A stretch of 64,000 nt of DNA from Clostridiales bacterium (GTDB lineage: Bacteria > Bacillota > Clostridia > Saccharofermentanales > Saccharofermentanaceae), in assembly GCA_017510605.1 (NCBI GenBank), contig JAFWMQ010000002.1, positions 124,001-188,000 of the forward strand. The letters run 5' to 3'. Made by a program: the position numbers and the translations under genes. The notes under the pieces are model-generated. The model saw only the letters and a list, made by a program, of their open reading frames with translations. It did not search any database and was not told the origin of the DNA. Numbering within the stretch: position 1 is the first letter of the stretch; each line of letters begins with the position of its first letter. This document shows, piece after piece, positions 52,440 to 62,070 of this stretch.

Positions 52440-53699
52440 ATGGAAAATGAGAATAAGGAAACAAATGTCGACCGGGAATACATACCTCCTGTAAACCCAA
52501 AGGAAAAGAAATACCGCACGACCATTATGGTGTTATTTGCACTTCTGCTTATCAGTGTGATCTTTTCAGGGATCCAGTCTGTTTATATTTTCAGGCTCAA
52601 TACCGGATTGGAAGGAATACTCTCATATACAAGAGGTATAAAGAGAGATACCGGCAATACATCTGAAACACAGAAGGCCCCGTCAGATATGTCCTCGAAA
52701 GACCTTCCTGAGCCGTGGTTTTCTTTAGAGGAGGCAGCTGTTATCTCCTCCTCCGATAAGACCAGAATGTCCACAGTAGATATCGTTAAGAAGGTCAGTC
52801 CTGCCACAGTGTCGATCAGCATAGTAGGTGTGGATAACGGCAAAGAAACAAAGATCGGATCCGGCACAGGTTTTATCATTACCGAAGACGGATATATCGT
52901 TACCAATCAGCATGTTGTTGTATATGAGAGTGCTCCGGAAAACTCGTATTACGCTGCGGTCTTACTGCCTGATGAGAAGTATCCCGTAAGAGCAGAGATC
53001 GTAGGAAGCGATGAACAGACGGATATAGCAGTATTGAAAGTTAATACTGACAGGAAGCTTCCCTGTGTGACATTTGGGGATTCCGATACCATTCAGGCCG
53101 GGGAGCTGGCCATTGCTATCGGAAATGCCATGGGAACCCTGGATGATACCGTAACCGTCGGTATAATCTCATCACCTTCCAGAGAGATAGTCCGCAAAGG
53201 ATACCAGGTACATATAATTCAGACAGATGCTGCTATCAATCCGGGCAACAGCGGCGGCCCGCTACTCAATTCGTTTGGCGAGGTCGTGGGTATCACGAAT
53301 GCCAAGATCGTCAACTCGACATCCGAGAATCTGGGATTTGCGATCCCGATCAATTCGGTTAAGAAGGTAATTGAGAGTATTATCAACTACGGAATGGTTA
53401 TTAACCGGCCTTATCTCGGAGTGACCATGAAAGCGGTTTCAAGCAATTCATACTTCGGAGCAATTGAGGGCATCTATATTGAAAGTCTGATAAAAGACGG
53501 TCCGGCAGAAAATGCAGGTCTTTGTATAGGTGACAGGATTATATCCGTGGACGGAGTTGAAATTGAAGAGCCCGGTGATATTATTAAGGTGCGCGATTCA
53601 CATGAGGTTGGTGATTCGATAGATTTTGTCGTTGAACGTGACGGTGAACAGATCACTATTCCTCTTATTATCGGTGACAGTGCCGATTTCCAGGAATAA
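52440..53699 (+). CDS. htrA: HtrA/DegP-family serine protease
   Basis: 419 residues. A cytosolic N-terminus and one helix (27-48) anchor an extracytoplasmic trypsin-like protease. The catalytic triad is H158 (VTNQHVV), D195 (EQTDIAVLK) and S271 (NPGNSGGPLLN). A single PDZ domain follows (about 325-415), with GICLG-type loop residues (AENAGLCIGDRIISVDGVEI). It degrades or refolds damaged exported proteins. Last coding gene but one before the convergent PrsA-like foldase gene. Confidence 0.94.
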   Translation: MENENKETNVDREYIPPVNPKEKKYRTTIMVLFALLLISVIFSGIQSVYIFRLNTGLEGILSYTRGIKRDTGNTSETQKAPSDMSSKDLPEPWFSLEEAAVISSSDKTRMSTVDIVKKVSPATVSISIVGVDNGKETKIGSGTGFIITEDGYIVTNQHVVVYESAPENSYYAAVLLPDEKYPVRAEIVGSDEQTDIAVLKVNTDRKLPCVTFGDSDTIQAGELAIAIGNAMGTLDDTVTVGIISSPSREIVRKGYQVHIIQTDAAINPGNSGGPLLNSFGEVVGITNAKIVNSTSENLGFAIPINSVKKVIESIINYGMVINRPYLGVTMKAVSSNSYFGAIEGIYIESLIKDGPAENAGLCIGDRIISVDGVEIEEPGDIIKVRDSHEVGDSIDFVVERDGEQITIPLIIGDSADFQE

Positions 53700-53726
53700 C
53701 GCAATATCAGTTAAGGATGAATGATT

Positions 53727-53855
53727 ATGAGTGGCGGAAACAATAAGAAGATCGGGACCAAAGTTTTGGCATGGATATTGATCGGAGCTATGCTCCTTAC
53801 TTTTGTTTTCGCAATCGTGGTCGTTCTGGTCCAGCAATTCGCCTTGGGCATTTAA
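53727..53855 (+). CDS. 42-residue single-pass membrane peptide
   Basis: Starts MSGGNNKKIGTKVLAWILIG and ends LVQQFALGI; a basic N-terminus is followed by one long hydrophobic helix (about 14-36). AAGGATG lies 10 bases before the ATG. It follows htrA by 27 bases on the same strand, so the two are likely co-transcribed. Length and layout recall the small DUF4044-type peptides of Firmicutes, which I cannot confirm. It ends 9 bases before the stop of the convergent foldase gene. Confidence 0.65.
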   Translation: MSGGNNKKIGTKVLAWILIGAMLLTFVFAIVVVLVQQFALGI

Positions 53856-53864
53856 GCTGAATTC

Positions 53865-55616
53865 TTACGGTACGTCCTTTATCTGGTCTAATCCTTCTTG
53901 GTGGAATTCCCAGGCATACTCATCTGACTTCATGGAGATGTACATTCTGTAGTTGTTCATCCTGATGAAGCTGTTTACTCTGTCATACCATTCGGGATTA
54001 GGTGATTCTGAAACATAGAATACAACGTAGAAAGTCCCGTTATCTTCGATAAGCGTTTTATCTCCGAGTTTTCGCTCGGGAGACAGCATCCATTCAGCCA
54101 CTACTCCGGAATATTTGGCCTTATATATCTGGTTATCGTGGACTATAGCCAGCTGTCCGGCAAGGATGTAATCGTTATAAAGATTCTCGATCTCGTTGCA
54201 GCTGTCCGCGTCTTCAATGTAATCGAAGATCTCCTGTCCTAATGCCTGCGTAGCTGCGACGTCAGGCATCATATCATCTGTCATCTGCTGGTTTACCGTT
54301 ATGATGTAACAATTGCGGAGATGCTCTGACATGCGCTCTCTTGATACGAAAACCAGGATAATGGGGAAACCGTCCTCGTCAGGAATGATGGTCGTATCGC
54401 CGGTGATTCTTGACTCGTCAAACAGCCATGCCCTGAAATCAGAATGAGTTACGTCCTCGACACGGCAATCAGCTATGAGCGTGGAATCGGGCTGTGAGAG
54501 TGTATTTGCCGCAACACCGGAGAAGTATTTGGATGCGCACTTCTCGAATTTGGAAGGATCGCCGTCCATGGCATCGATTATCTTCTGCGCGTGGAGATTA
54601 GCAGTGTCGATAAATGCCTGTTCTCTCTGCTCATATGTGATTCTCAGGATCTTATAACTGACGAGATCATATATGTTTCTGGACTTGTTGTAAGCATTTT
54701 CTGCCTGTTCGTTGGTAGCAGAAAGCTGGATAAGTTTCTCGCCGTCCGCATAATCTTCCGTAAAGTATTTACGCGCAAGGGTGTTGATTATTATCTGTTC
54801 GTCGACCTGGGTTCCGAATACGCCCTTGATGTAAGTATCAAGAGAAACACCGAGCTCGTCGGCTTTGCCTTTAAGCCAGTTGATATAAGCATTGGCACGG
54901 TCGTAATGGGCTTTCTCTATATCAAAACCGTTTGATTTTGCATCATCATAGAGGATCTCCATTTTCTGGAAGTCCTGGGCAGTAACAAATCTGAAGTAGT
55001 CCCTGTATGTTGCAAAGTTCTCATCGTCAATATAAGGGGAAGCCAGCATTTTCTCTGTGCCGGCAGCGAAAAGATCAACGCCTTCGCTCAATAACTCATA
55101 ATGGTACAGAAAACTGAATTCACCGCTGGAAATATCTCTTCCGTTAACAGTAAGAGGGCTTATGAAGGATTCGTCCATACCTGTATCGAGCACAAAGGTT
55201 GCAATGGCAATGGCGAGAACTACTACGATTCCGAACATGACAAAGAGGATTCCGGCATTGCGTCTGTGTTTTCCCTGTTCAAGCGCGGCTTCGTTCTTAT
55301 CAAGATTGATCTCTGTAGGGATCTCTTCTGTCTTCGGGCCATCATCTTTTGCTTTGTTGCTGGAATTATCAGGCATAGAAGGAAGATCCGGGACAATGGA
55401 AGATTCAACAGGCTTTCCTGTCAGGAGTTCCGGGTCGATCTCGGCCAGTTCATTTAACGTAACGCCTTTCTTTGCCTCTGCGGCAGGAACCGGCAGATAA
55501 TCGTTAGTAGGATTATTCTCTGAAGACTCAAGGATCTCTGGTTTTATATCCTGCCCGTTAACCTCAGGTTTACGGGCATTATTATTCTCGTTCCTATTTC
55601 TGTTTTTACCCTTCAT
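53865..55616 (-). CDS. PrsA/SurA-like extracytoplasmic foldase, membrane-anchored
   Basis: 583 residues. A long, polar, Asn/Glu/Pro-rich cytosolic region (about 1-120) precedes one helix (about 122-145, RRNAGILFVMFGIVVVLAIAI). The outer part resembles SurA_N/PrsA: VNGRDISSGEFSFLYHYE, a long helical region, then a divergent parvulin-like section (YKILRITYEQREQA, FVSRERMSEHLRNCYII). Key parvulin residues are not obvious, so isomerase activity is uncertain and a chaperone role is more likely. AAAGGGGA precedes the ATG at 55616. Convergent with htrA and the small peptide. Confidence 0.74.
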   Translation of the reverse strand: MKGKNRNRNENNNARKPEVNGQDIKPEILESSENNPTNDYLPVPAAEAKKGVTLNELAEIDPELLTGKPVESSIVPDLPSMPDNSSNKAKDDGPKTEEIPTEINLDKNEAALEQGKHRRNAGILFVMFGIVVVLAIAIATFVLDTGMDESFISPLTVNGRDISSGEFSFLYHYELLSEGVDLFAAGTEKMLASPYIDDENFATYRDYFRFVTAQDFQKMEILYDDAKSNGFDIEKAHYDRANAYINWLKGKADELGVSLDTYIKGVFGTQVDEQIIINTLARKYFTEDYADGEKLIQLSATNEQAENAYNKSRNIYDLVSYKILRITYEQREQAFIDTANLHAQKIIDAMDGDPSKFEKCASKYFSGVAANTLSQPDSTLIADCRVEDVTHSDFRAWLFDESRITGDTTIIPDEDGFPIILVFVSRERMSEHLRNCYIITVNQQMTDDMMPDVAATQALGQEIFDYIEDADSCNEIENLYNDYILAGQLAIVHDNQIYKAKYSGVVAEWMLSPERKLGDKTLIEDNGTFYVVFYVSESPNPEWYDRVNSFIRMNNYRMYISMKSDEYAWEFHQEGLDQIKDVP

Positions 55617-55703
55617 CAATTTTCCCCTTTAAATAATAAGATACAAATTAAATACACTTTAAAGACACTTTACCATAAAAGCAGAAAAAACACGTTCAAA
55701 GTA

Positions 55704-55712
55704 TGCTATTAT
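55704..55712 (+). promoter_or_regulatory. Extended -10 promoter for the yfhO-like operon
   Basis: TGC followed by TATTAT (55707-55712), 45 bases before the GTG start, in the divergent gap with the foldase gene. No clear -35. Confidence 0.5.
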
Positions 55713-55756
55713 TAACACGTTTGTAATCTAAGAATAATAAAAGCCAGGGGTAATAT

Positions 55757-58633
55757 GTGGGAAAAGTTAGTCCAATTCTGAAAGAAAAAAGTGGCACTTT
55801 AAGCTACCTTATAGAATATTGGCCTCAATATCTTCTGGCATTTCTGTTTCCTACATTAACCGTTCTGGCGGCTTTTGCAGTGACAGGCTGCTATCCTTTC
55901 GGTGAGAGAACGAGTCTTACTGTTGACCTCTATCACCAGTATTGTCCTTTCCTTGTGGCTTTCAGAGATAAGATATGGGGCGGCGAGTCGCTTTTATACA
56001 GCTGGAATGACGGTCTGGGCCAGGAATATCTTGCTGCGTTTGCGAATTATTCTTCAAGCCCGCTTAATATCTTCGCCTTGTTTTTCACCGCGAAGACAAT
56101 GCCGATATTTATTGAGTTCAGTACTTGTCTGCGTGCCGGATTATCCTCTGTATTCATGATGATGTTTCTCTCTGCCAATGATAACAAGAGGATAGACAAT
56201 ATTACCGTTGTTTTCAGTTCATCTTATGCTTTGTGCGGATGGTTTATCTCATTATTCTGGAACATTATGTGGTGCGACGCGGTCGTAATGCTGCCCTTGA
56301 TCATGCTGGGCTTAAGAATGCTCCTTCTTGAACGCAGATGCGGTCTTTATGCGATTTCTCTGGCTATAGCGATCACCAGCAACTATTATGCGGGATACTT
56401 CCTGTGCTTATTTCTTGTGTTTTTCGCTCCGGGATATTATGTATGTCTCTTTTCCGGAGATAAGCCGAAGGGCGATCCGGGAAGATTGTGTTTTAAGACA
56501 TTTGCCGGCGCCGCGTTGCGTTTTGCGGTATCGAGCCTGCTTGCCGCAGGCGCTTCTGCCGTATTGACTATCCCGACTTATCTTATACTTAAGAATTGCT
56601 CAGCTACCGGAGATGCGTTTAAGGCGGATTATACGCTGCAGACAAATTTATTTGATTTCTTCGGAAGATTAATGGTGGCTGCAAATCCGAACATCAGAGA
56701 CGGAATGGCAAATGTATACAGCGGTCTTGTAATCGTTCTTTTGCTCCCTCTGTTTTTCCTGCTTCCCTCCAGGACAGGGATCAAGCTCAAACACAAGATA
56801 GTTTTCGGTGCACTCTTAGGGATCATGTATTTAAGCTTTACCAACCGTACACTTAACTTCATCTGGCACGGAATGCACTTTCCTAACCAGATACCATACA
56901 GAGAATCATTCCTGATGAGCTTCCTTCTTGTGTTCGTGGGTTTTCTCACTATCAGGAGGATAAGAAGCCTGGGCGCAAAATACATCACGGGAGCGGTATT
57001 AAGTTCCGCTGCTTTCCTGATCCTTTTTGAGAAATTCGGCACAGGCAACGAGGGATATATACAGATCGGAACTACACTTCTGTTCCTCATTGTTCAGGGA
57101 GCGGCGCTCCACACTGTAAGCAACAGCAATTCAGGAAAGAGTGAATTTTTCTGTGAGACACTCCTTACGGTTACGATGATGGTAGAGATGTTTGCGGCAT
57201 CACTTATCTCGATCGGCCTGGTCTGCTACCACGAGGGCTTTACAAATTATGAGAATTACGGCCGTAACAGGGATGAAGTGTCAGCTTATGCTGCTGAGGT
57301 GGAAGGCACGGACGGGCATATGGTTTTTGAGAGATCAGAACTTTTCCCGAATAATGTCTGTGACCTTCAGTCTTTATATAACGTGAAAGGCTTATCTATC
57401 TTCTCATCTACAGCCAGGGAGAATTTTGTCAAATACATGAGGAACTACGGGTTCCATAATAATAATATTAACGGACTTCGAAATGCCGGACTCACACGTG
57501 TTACGGCAACGATCCTTAGCGTAAGGAACCTTATTGAGATCGAGAACACCCAGGCTGTTCCCGCATTGTTTGAGCAGGAATACAAAGATGATGTTATTAC
57601 TTCCTGGGCCAATCCGGATGCGCTGAGCGTCGGTTTTATGACAGAGCCGTCTGTAATCGATTATGCTCCTGATTATGACAACGATCTTGATGTTTTCAAT
57701 AAGACGAACGAATGGATCACAAGCATGGGAGCAGGAAATGTCTATAAACCGGTAATGATCACCACAAATGAGTCAGCCGGACTCAGCACGACAGACAGTC
57801 TCGCCCAGGTAGTTGTTTACGGTTCTGCTTCCAACGCTTCCAAAAACGAATATTCTTTCAAAATTACCGTTGAGAACGCTGATATCGGTTCGGACGTTTA
57901 TGTTTATGCAAACGCTAGAAAAGGCGGATTCGCTACCGTAACAGTCGGAAATAAAATAAGAAAATTCGAGATCAGAAGCTATCAGATAATATCTCTTGGT
58001 GTATATGACGGAACCCCGATGGAACTCTATGTAAAATATCAGGAATCCCCGGGATCATCACTGTTTGTATACGGATACCAGCTTGATCAGGCCGGATACT
58101 CGAATATGCTGGATAAGTTAGCTGATGAGCAGCTTAATGTAACATCATATGATTCCAGATCTCTGAACGGTCATATTGATGTCAAGGAAGACGGTCTGCT
58201 CTTCCTGACGATTCCTTACGCTGAGGGCTGGGAAGCTGTGGTTGACGGCAAAAAGGCAGATATCGTTCCCGTACAGGATGCTCTCATGGGAATCAGGCTC
58301 GAAAAGGGAAGCCATGATGTATCGTTAAAATACACACCGGCTGGATTCAGAGAAGGCTTGCTTATAAGCCTGTCGTCATTGTTCTTTATTGCCGTAATAA
58401 CCATAGTCCCTGCAATGATCAGAAAGAACAAAAAGAAAAATGTGGGAATTTCCACCGGTAATAATTCTGAATTACCAGGCAGTACTGTCCCTTCCGAAGT
58501 GATTGAAGAAGTACCTGTATCAGAGATAATCGGGTCTGAAGAAAACAACGCTGACCTGTCTGATACTGATAATATGAATGAGAAGCCTGAGGCTGATGAC
58601 ACTGATATTGATCCGGAGGTGTCAGATGAATAA
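55757..58633 (+). CDS. yfhO: YfhO-family membrane protein
   Basis: 958 residues starting with GTG, supported by AGGGG six bases upstream. Family motifs are GCYPFGERTSLTVDLYHQYCPFLVAFRDKIWGG after the first helix (the conserved acidic loop), about twelve membrane helices to near residue 500, and a large outer beta-rich domain. The C-terminus has IPYAEGWEAVVDGKKADIVPVQDA and GSHDVSLKYTPAGFREG, closely like the protein at 31803. A final helix is followed by a 60-residue acidic cytosolic tail (for example EEVPVSEIIGSEENN). It likely transfers sugars from a polyprenyl carrier to a surface polymer. The end overlaps the next start by 8 bases. Confidence 0.88.
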   Translation: MGKVSPILKEKSGTLSYLIEYWPQYLLAFLFPTLTVLAAFAVTGCYPFGERTSLTVDLYHQYCPFLVAFRDKIWGGESLLYSWNDGLGQEYLAAFANYSSSPLNIFALFFTAKTMPIFIEFSTCLRAGLSSVFMMMFLSANDNKRIDNITVVFSSSYALCGWFISLFWNIMWCDAVVMLPLIMLGLRMLLLERRCGLYAISLAIAITSNYYAGYFLCLFLVFFAPGYYVCLFSGDKPKGDPGRLCFKTFAGAALRFAVSSLLAAGASAVLTIPTYLILKNCSATGDAFKADYTLQTNLFDFFGRLMVAANPNIRDGMANVYSGLVIVLLLPLFFLLPSRTGIKLKHKIVFGALLGIMYLSFTNRTLNFIWHGMHFPNQIPYRESFLMSFLLVFVGFLTIRRIRSLGAKYITGAVLSSAAFLILFEKFGTGNEGYIQIGTTLLFLIVQGAALHTVSNSNSGKSEFFCETLLTVTMMVEMFAASLISIGLVCYHEGFTNYENYGRNRDEVSAYAAEVEGTDGHMVFERSELFPNNVCDLQSLYNVKGLSIFSSTARENFVKYMRNYGFHNNNINGLRNAGLTRVTATILSVRNLIEIENTQAVPALFEQEYKDDVITSWANPDALSVGFMTEPSVIDYAPDYDNDLDVFNKTNEWITSMGAGNVYKPVMITTNESAGLSTTDSLAQVVVYGSASNASKNEYSFKITVENADIGSDVYVYANARKGGFATVTVGNKIRKFEIRSYQIISLGVYDGTPMELYVKYQESPGSSLFVYGYQLDQAGYSNMLDKLADEQLNVTSYDSRSLNGHIDVKEDGLLFLTIPYAEGWEAVVDGKKADIVPVQDALMGIRLEKGSHDVSLKYTPAGFREGLLISLSSLFFIAVITIVPAMIRKNKKKNVGISTGNNSELPGSTVPSEVIEEVPVSEIIGSEENNADLSDTDNMNEKPEADDTDIDPEVSDE

Positions 58634-60908
58634 AGCCTCCGGGAAGCTTAATACATCTGCTGAACTGGCTTTTTGTTTTCTGGCATCTGTCACGATAGCT
58701 GCTGCTGCCCTTAATGTAGGACTCAATACTGAACCCGGCAAGATCTTACCGGCCGCCTTATCCATGCGTAACGGTGAGATGGGCGCAAATATCCTCAGAG
58801 GAATTGATCTTGCATTAGAAGATATTGAACTGATCAGGTCAGGGAATGCTGCTTCAGAGATATGGAGACTGCTGACCTTTGTTCATATGGATCTGTTTTT
58901 CTATCTTGCACTTCTTATCCCGAAGGCTGCCAAGACCATCCTGATGACCGGATACTACTGCAGATTCGGGTTTTGCTGTGCTTCAATGTATTATTTCCAG
59001 TCGAAGCATTTAAAGCTCTCAAGGCTTTTCTCGGTGCTTCTTGCCCTGATGTATTCTTTCTCCTCGCAGATAGTTTTTACCGCACAATTCGCGTCTGTTA
59101 TGAATATGGCGGTCATGATGCCTGTCGTCATGTCTGCTTTTGATTCATATCTTCAGAAGAGAACATGGAATTCGTTTGTTTTCGTATGTCTGTCTTCGTT
59201 TGGATTATCTGTTTCCGGAGGATTCGGGATAATTACGGGCATCCCCGCTATGATCCTGGTGGGACTGCTGATGTGCATCAGTCTTTACAGCAGGTTCGTA
59301 ACGTCTTTTGTTTCATGGCTTAAGATCATGGGCGGATTTATAACGGGTATTGCCATGTCGATGGTTTTCGTATTGCCAGGACTGCTTTCCATGAAGATAG
59401 ATGTCAATATATCTGAAAGTTTTAAGAATGCAAAGGTTAATTACACTTTATTTGAATTGATAAGAGGAACGTTTTTACTCCGTTCCGGCAGCATCTACCA
59501 GAACACACCGCCGCTTTTCTATGTGGGAATACTTACATTAGTGGCTGTGATCGCTTTTGCTTTGAATGAGAATATCCCGGTAAGGCTCAAGGTTGCTACA
59601 GCTGTTATTGCTTCCGTGTTCCACATTACGTGCTGCTCGTCTTTTGTAAATGAGACTATAAGCATTTTCGGAGCCTCTCCGGTGCTTAATTCCTCGATGC
59701 TGATCCGTCTGGAAATCGTTCTGTTTTTCGTTGCGGGAATAGGGCTCAAGAACATAAACGGCCTTAAACGCGGTGATTTCATTGCATCATGCCTTATACC
59801 ATTATTTTTACTGGTAATGTCAGGCAATTCAACATCGGGAACATCTTTTGCAAGCCCCATAGTAGTATCAACATTTTTCGGAATCATCCTTGAATCGGCT
59901 TTGGTTTACGCATATGCAAAAGACAAGTTCTCGGAGACAGCTAAACAGGCTGTGGTCCTGGCGGCGGTATTTTTCGTTGGAGTTAATACGGCTTTTATAA
60001 TGTTTAACAATACCATTCAGAAGAAATCAGCCGAAGAGTATTTCGATGCGGGTTACGGCAGTGATTTCACCGAGAAACTGATCTGCGACAATGATCTTGA
60101 TCTTCCGTTTGTAAACGGATGGGACAATTATCTGATAGTACCCTCGGATCTTAAAGTGTACATGCCCGGAGATTCGATAATTGACACTGTCAATTATCTG
60201 TCTCTGCAAAAATCAGGTGAATGGCTGTTCGATGAGGTGTTTTTGAAGCCCGCCGACAAGAGAGAACTTACGCCGGACGGAGTGAACACGTTCAGACTGG
60301 TTGACGGACCTAATGATTTTTCTTTCAAACCGTTTGTCATGGAACCCGGCGAAAAACTGTTTATATACTGTAATTCAACAAACGGGGCAGCTGTAAAGAT
60401 CATTACCCCTGAAGGAGATTCCGGAAAGGCATTCACCGGTCCGTTCATTACTGCAATCGATTCTGTTCCCGGTGAAGTTACGCTGAACCTCATGATCGAA
60501 TCTGAAACGGAAGATGAATGCAGGATATCTGTTTTCAGACTTAACAGGGAAGCTCTTGAAGCCTTAAATTCCGCATCAGGCGAGGCAAAAGGTTCAGAAT
60601 TACTGATAGATTGCAAAGACATGTACGGCAAATGCACTCTTATCCTGCCATACGCTTATGACGACTCAAAGATCAGGATAAACGGGTCTTTAAGCAACTC
60701 CTATGAATTCTGCGGAAAACTGGCTGTAACATTTGACAGTGATGCTTATGACACGGTTAAGGTATCAGTCGAGAACAGTGCCTCCGGTTTTGTCCCGGGA
60801 GTTTTGGTAAGTGCTTTTACCGCTATCTGGATTATCGCAATTCCTATATTCCAAATGTATAATAAAAAGAAGAAAGTAACCGGCGAAGGAACCGATTTAA
60901 ATGCTTAG
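58626..60908 (+). CDS. Divergent YfhO-like membrane protein
   Basis: 760 residues from ATG 58626, preceded by CGGAGGTG within the end of the yfhO gene. About twelve hydrophobic helices reach to residue 475, then comes an outer beta-rich domain and a last helix (about 722-745) with a basic tail. The acidic DL..QY loop of typical YfhO proteins is not present; the corresponding region reads LSMRNGEMGANILRGIDLALEDIELI. It may be a diverged paralogue with altered activity, or a partner of the upstream protein. The stop overlaps the exonuclease ATG by 8 bases. Confidence 0.75.
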   Translation: MNKASGKLNTSAELAFCFLASVTIAAAALNVGLNTEPGKILPAALSMRNGEMGANILRGIDLALEDIELIRSGNAASEIWRLLTFVHMDLFFYLALLIPKAAKTILMTGYYCRFGFCCASMYYFQSKHLKLSRLFSVLLALMYSFSSQIVFTAQFASVMNMAVMMPVVMSAFDSYLQKRTWNSFVFVCLSSFGLSVSGGFGIITGIPAMILVGLLMCISLYSRFVTSFVSWLKIMGGFITGIAMSMVFVLPGLLSMKIDVNISESFKNAKVNYTLFELIRGTFLLRSGSIYQNTPPLFYVGILTLVAVIAFALNENIPVRLKVATAVIASVFHITCCSSFVNETISIFGASPVLNSSMLIRLEIVLFFVAGIGLKNINGLKRGDFIASCLIPLFLLVMSGNSTSGTSFASPIVVSTFFGIILESALVYAYAKDKFSETAKQAVVLAAVFFVGVNTAFIMFNNTIQKKSAEEYFDAGYGSDFTEKLICDNDLDLPFVNGWDNYLIVPSDLKVYMPGDSIIDTVNYLSLQKSGEWLFDEVFLKPADKRELTPDGVNTFRLVDGPNDFSFKPFVMEPGEKLFIYCNSTNGAAVKIITPEGDSGKAFTGPFITAIDSVPGEVTLNLMIESETEDECRISVFRLNREALEALNSASGEAKGSELLIDCKDMYGKCTLILPYAYDDSKIRINGSLSNSYEFCGKLAVTFDSDAYDTVKVSVENSASGFVPGVLVSAFTAIWIIAIPIFQMYNKKKKVTGEGTDLNA

Positions 60909-61890
60909 CAAGAAGATTACAGACGGCACGGAATTTGTTGTATTTGACATGGAATGGAATCAGCCGATGCCAGGCAAGGAATATCCTTTTGATGTGAGCC
61001 GTCTTACCGGTGAGATCATTGAAATAGGTGCATTTAAATATATTTATGATAATGGAGAACTGATATATAAGAGTTCTTTTTCAACAGATATAGCTCCTGT
61101 TAAATATACCAAGCTTCATTATCACGTTAAGAAAGTGACCCACAAAAAGAATGCTGATCTGTTGAACGGTATACCGTTTAAGGAAGCTTATCTGGCATTC
61201 AGGGATTTCTGCGGCGATGCGATCCTTGTAGGGTGGGGAAGCTCCGATCCCTCTATGCTTAAGATGAATCTCGAGTTCTTTGAAATGGATCCGAAGCTTA
61301 ATATGTTCTTCCTGGACCTTCAGCCCATATTCTCGCTTTTTGCAGGTCTCCAGGGAACACAAAGGAGCGTCGAAGCGGCAGTGGATTTTTACAATATAGA
61401 TAAGAATGAGTTTTTCCACAGTGCAACAGCCGATGCCCATTATACAGGGGCGGTGTTCGAGGAGATCTTTAAACACAACAAACCTTCGGCGGTAATATCT
61501 GCCATATCGAGTTCTTCCATAGATCCGGATGTCCCTTCGGATTTCAGTTTCGTAGGTCCTGAATGTCTTGACGGCCCTAGTGCTTTCGCAACTTCCAAAA
61601 AGTTCATGACAACATGTCCTCTCTGCGGTTCCGGATTAAATGTTAAGATCCCGGTATTCAGGATCCGCAAATCCCAATATGCTTTGCTTGAATGTAAAGA
61701 ACACGGAGAGCTGTTTTCGAGAACCAGAGTCAAGAAGAACAGGGAAGGGAATTATTATGCAGCTTCCGTTTTGAGATTTGCCACACAGAACGATTACTGG
61801 CTGGTGGCTTCTAAAAAAGAGGAGTTCGATAAATACGGAGAGAAGGGAAAACCTGCTCCACAACCTGAGGAAGAGGAAAATGAAACATAG
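60901..61890 (+). CDS. DEDDh 3'-5' exonuclease-like protein with C-terminal zinc-type motif
   Basis: 329 residues. The N-terminal domain is of the DnaQ/RNase T class: D16 and E18 in VVFDMEWN, D116 in WGSSDPSML and HSATADAHYTG with H173 and D178, which completes a DEDDh active site. A C-terminal extension (about 235-300) contains CPLCGSGL and LECKEHGE, a probable zinc ribbon. Similar stand-alone exonuclease-like proteins are common in Clostridia without known substrate. It overlaps the upstream membrane protein gene and so is coupled to it. Its stop lies in a long palindrome. Confidence 0.85.
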   Translation: MLSKKITDGTEFVVFDMEWNQPMPGKEYPFDVSRLTGEIIEIGAFKYIYDNGELIYKSSFSTDIAPVKYTKLHYHVKKVTHKKNADLLNGIPFKEAYLAFRDFCGDAILVGWGSSDPSMLKMNLEFFEMDPKLNMFFLDLQPIFSLFAGLQGTQRSVEAAVDFYNIDKNEFFHSATADAHYTGAVFEEIFKHNKPSAVISAISSSSIDPDVPSDFSFVGPECLDGPSAFATSKKFMTTCPLCGSGLNVKIPVFRIRKSQYALLECKEHGELFSRTRVKKNREGNYYAASVLRFATQNDYWLVASKKEEFDKYGEKGKPAPQPEEEENET

Positions 61891-61919
61891 TTTGTAAACG
61901 AATTGTTAACAAACTATGT
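61885..61919. repeat. Palindrome covering the exonuclease stop codon
   Basis: ACATAGTTTGT (61885-61895) pairs with ACAAACTATGT (61909-61919). Three further pairs lie inside (AAC/GTT), with one mismatch and a GAATT loop. A poly-A stretch follows, so there is no T run on the plus strand. Confidence 0.8.
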
Positions 61920-61961
61920 AAAAAAAGTTAGCAAAATTCGAATTTTCTGTTGAAATTTGAA

Positions 61962-61989
61962 TTGGAATGACTTAAAATAAGTCTATAAA
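61962..61989 (+). promoter_or_regulatory. Promoter of the pilin-like gene
   Basis: TTGGAA (61962-61967), a 16-base spacer and TATAAA (61984-61989). The spacer is largely a GACTTA-AAA-TAAGTC palindrome (61969-61983), which could be an operator. Confidence 0.5.
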
Positions 61990-62070
61990 TTAGGAGAGTT
62001 ATGCGGAGTATTCTGCTCAAACTCAGAAAAACAGAGTATTACAGACACTAACGCAAGGAAGGTGCTTCTT

